Positions 61,805-64,000 of a DNA stretch of 64,000 nt are shown here, one piece after another. Under the pieces are notes generated by a model. The model made no database searches. It saw only the letters and a list, made by a program, of their open reading frames with translations, and had not been told where the DNA came from. The DNA is from Litoreibacter ponti. GTDB lineage: Bacteria; Pseudomonadota; Alphaproteobacteria; Rhodobacterales; Rhodobacteraceae. The DNA is taken from contig NZ_QBKS01000001.1 in assembly GCF_003054285.1 (NCBI RefSeq), positions 248,001-312,000 of the forward strand. The letters run 5' to 3'. Position numbers and translations under genes: made by a program. Numbering within the stretch: the stretch's first letter is position 1; each line of letters opens with the position of its first letter.

Positions 61805-63955
61805 CTATCCGTTGCACTGGCGGGCAAAGCTGGTCCCGCCGATCCCGCGCGCGCCGAAGCCTGCGAGCTGGACCGAGAGGTTCAAATCCGTCGTTGGGCT
61901 TACACTAGTCGAAGACGTGAAGCGGCGCGAGACGGAAAGGTCCATCTTCGCACATTCGTTCTGGTAGCTGACGCCCACGCCCGCGCGGGTGGTGCGGTCG
62001 TTGACGAAGTCGTAGCGCAGCTCGCTGGACAGGGTCCAGTGGCGCGAGACGCGGTAGGCGCCGTCGATGGCCAGCTCGGACGTGTCCATATCGCGGCCTT
62101 CGCTGGTGTCGGCCTCGAGCCACGCGAATGTCGAGCCCAGCCGGTGCCGGTCGCCGGTCCAGCTCATCCGCATCTCGTTGCGGGCAAAGGAGAACTGGTC
62201 GTCGAAGACCGCACGATTGATCAGATCGAACCGCTCGCCCACCTTCAGCTGTGCGGCCACCAGCCAGTCCGACGAGCTGCCCGTCAGCCCCGTAGAGCCG
62301 CTGAATTGCGAAAGATCATCATCGCGCAGGATGCGGCCCACCGTAAGGCCCAGTGACCAGCCCGTGTTGGACAGGCGGGTGTAGGTCACGCCGAGGTTCA
62401 GCCGGTTGCCCTGCTCGCGCTGATCGGCACCGGGGAAGCGGGAGAACTCGAAAATGTTGGCCTCGTCGAACTCGACCAGCAGGCTGTCCTCGTTGTCGAC
62501 ATGGTTGCGCTGATCCTTGGTGATCACGAGTTGCACCACCGGTTCCAGCAGGTGCCGCGCCCGCGCGCCCTGGCGCAGCATCGGCCAGCGCCACTCGATG
62601 GCGGCGTAGGGTGTGACCTCGATCTGGTCGTCAAATGCCAGCACCGGGTCCGGACGTGGCTGTCGGATCTTGTAGGCATCGACATAAAGCGCCGTGTCGA
62701 CCGCCAGCAGCATTCCGTTGCCCATCACCCAGTCGCGCCGCCACTCCGCCGCGGTGGTGAGGCGGACCACGTCGCGCGACAAGCCTTCATTGGTCGGGTC
62801 GTCGTCGGCGCGGCGGAAATGGCCATGGGTCTCGGCGGTCAGGGTTGCGATACCGCCCAGCAGGGCGGGGGAGAAGCGCTTGATGTAGCTCGCATCGCCC
62901 ACGATCGTTGGGATCGTCTTGTTGTCGTCCTCGTCACGCAGGGATTTGTAGTGGATCAGCTCCGCGCCGATATACTCGTCGCGCCGGGCGCGCTCGACCG
63001 AGATGGCGCTGTCCAGACGGTCCTTGTCGGAGAAGCCATAAAGCAGCAGGTAGCCCTGATCAGAGGTCAGCTCGACGTCGAACTTGCCGGTAAAGCCGCG
63101 CGGCAGCACGAAGCTGCCCTCGGCGAACAGGTAGCCACGGCTGTCGAGGTTGGCCACGTTGTCGTCAGTGACCGCGCCGTTCAAATCGATCTCGCCAAAG
63201 CGGAATTTCTGCCGGTAGCGCGCCTCGAGCGTCTTTGCGCCCTTGGAAGTCAGCCACGGGGTCAGCGTCAGATCGGCGTGATCGCCCAGCGTGAAGAAAT
63301 ACGGCGTGCGCAGGCCCACCCCCAGATCGCCGTTCGAGCGCAGCTCCGGGACCAGGAAGCCCGACGCCCGCTCGACCGACGGGTCAGGCAGCCGCAGATA
63401 GGGGGAGTAGAACACTGGCACGCCAAGCACGCGCAAGGTGGCCTCGTCAAAATAGAGCTGCCGCTCTTCTGCATCATGGACCACCCGCTTGGAGCGGATT
63501 TCCCACAGCGGCGTCGGGTTGTTCTCGCAGATATGGCAGCTTGATGCGACGGTCTTGTAGAGCTGGGTATACCGCCCTTCGGTGCGGCGCAGCTCGACGG
63601 CGGCCAGTTGCAACTGCTGGGCGTAGACGACCCGGGCACTTCGCAGAACGCCGTCGCGCAGGTCGCCCGACAGCTCTGCAAATTCGGCGGCGATCACCGT
63701 GTCGCTGGACGGGTCGGTGATGTAGATCGGGCCGGTGACGACCAGCCTGTCCGTCTCGCCATTGTAGCGGATGGACTGCGCCCGCAGGCGCACGCCGTCT
63801 TGCAATACCTCGACATTGCCCTGCGCGCTCAGCTCGCCCGTGTCGCGCGCGAAGGTCACGCTGTCGGCCACGAGGCTTGCGGTCTGCTCGGGCGATTGCT
63901 GCGCCATCACGGGGGCGGCCAGGGCCAGCATCACGGCAAACAGAAGGCTCCGCAT
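61805..63955 (-). CDS. lptD: LPS-assembly protein LptD
   Basis: A 716-residue outer-membrane beta barrel. Signal peptide MRSLLFAVMLALAAPVMA, then a LptA-like domain (VTFARDTGELSAQGNVEVLQ, IRYNGETDRLVVTGPIYI). Cys-containing SSCHICENNPTPLWEIRS fits an LptD disulfide partner, and PYLRLPDPSVERASGFLVPE is a family mark. The rest is a long barrel ending FGARGIGGTSFARQCNG. It places LPS in the outer leaflet with LptE. The start shares one base with the lptG stop (TGATG). Confidence 0.95.
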   Translation of the reverse strand: MRSLLFAVMLALAAPVMAQQSPEQTASLVADSVTFARDTGELSAQGNVEVLQDGVRLRAQSIRYNGETDRLVVTGPIYITDPSSDTVIAAEFAELSGDLRDGVLRSARVVYAQQLQLAAVELRRTEGRYTQLYKTVASSCHICENNPTPLWEIRSKRVVHDAEERQLYFDEATLRVLGVPVFYSPYLRLPDPSVERASGFLVPELRSNGDLGVGLRTPYFFTLGDHADLTLTPWLTSKGAKTLEARYRQKFRFGEIDLNGAVTDDNVANLDSRGYLFAEGSFVLPRGFTGKFDVELTSDQGYLLLYGFSDKDRLDSAISVERARRDEYIGAELIHYKSLRDEDDNKTIPTIVGDASYIKRFSPALLGGIATLTAETHGHFRRADDDPTNEGLSRDVVRLTTAAEWRRDWVMGNGMLLAVDTALYVDAYKIRQPRPDPVLAFDDQIEVTPYAAIEWRWPMLRQGARARHLLEPVVQLVITKDQRNHVDNEDSLLVEFDEANIFEFSRFPGADQREQGNRLNLGVTYTRLSNTGWSLGLTVGRILRDDDLSQFSGSTGLTGSSSDWLVAAQLKVGERFDLINRAVFDDQFSFARNEMRMSWTGDRHRLGSTFAWLEADTSEGRDMDTSELAIDGAYRVSRHWTLSSELRYDFVNDRTTRAGVGVSYQNECAKMDLSVSRRFTSSTSVSPTTDLNLSVQLAGFGARGIGGTSFARQCNG

Positions 63956-64000
63956 CAGCCGTCCTCCGTGTGGAACAGCAGGCCGAGCGACATGAAGATG
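63955..64000 (-). CDS. lptG: LptG permease, C-terminal end only
   Basis: Only 14 codons and a stop lie in the window: IFMSLGLLFHTEDG on the minus strand, entering from the right edge. The ending LLFHTEDG is the usual LptG C-terminus. Its TGA shares one base with the lptD start, matching the lptF-lptG-lptD order expected in this group. Confidence 0.75.
   Translation of the reverse strand, partial: IFMSLGLLFHTEDG

Overview
The window looks like chromosome of a GC-rich alphaproteobacterium of the Rhodobacteraceae (roseobacter type). Three things point there: a C4-pathway 5-aminolevulinate synthase whose predicted PLP lysine is K248, as in Rhodobacter HemA; the cysG–DUF2849–cysI–cysH–DUF934 sulfate-assimilation order; and an IF3 gene that appears to start with ATA. 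No rRNA, tRNA, CRISPR array, transposase or integrase was seen. Both edges cut genes: an RND/HlyD adaptor on the left and lptG on the right.

Layout. 1–10 kb is housekeeping: a yfgM-like/bamB/der envelope and ribosome-assembly operon, a GAF-EAL cyclic-di-GMP phosphodiesterase, dnaB, and pyrC-pyrE. 10–15.5 kb is a complete urease operon (ureD-A-B-C, two small extra genes, ureE-F-G). 15.5–24.3 kb is a divergent, tightly overlapping locus of glycosyltransferases, a sulfotransferase–hydrolase fusion and a stand-alone copy of the same alpha/beta-hydrolase domain. It probably makes or decorates a surface glycan and is the least explained system here. 24.3–27.7 kb holds an orphan FbpB-type iron permease, a small secreted protein and glutaryl-CoA dehydrogenase.

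27.8–33.2 kb is a CoxD/CoxE/XdhC-type molybdenum-hydroxylase maturation operon that also carries a membrane-anchored PPC-like protein, a DUF1203 protein and a molybdopterin-binding protein, with no hydroxylase structural genes nearby. infC and an Ala/Glu-repeat protein follow. 35.2–41.6 kb is assimilatory sulfate reduction with a divergent Lrp regulator. 41.8–46.9 kb is a visibly less GC-rich copper-handling island: Crp-like regulator, Spy/CpxP-like protein, DUF411, cytochrome c, CopC, CopD, CsoR and a glutaredoxin-MauE fusion. Two matching 17-bp CsoR-type operators sit upstream of its two transcription units.

47–64 kb returns to core genome: M20 peptidase, hemA, rodZ-like/ispG, prfA-prmC, DUF4167, and an outer-membrane biogenesis operon read leftwards (lptG-lptD-surA-pdxA-rsmA). 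A short intergenic element with a CCTCC...GTATTTTTG core recurs three times.

Functions were assigned by reading motifs and recalling families; no database search was run. GC statements are by eye.
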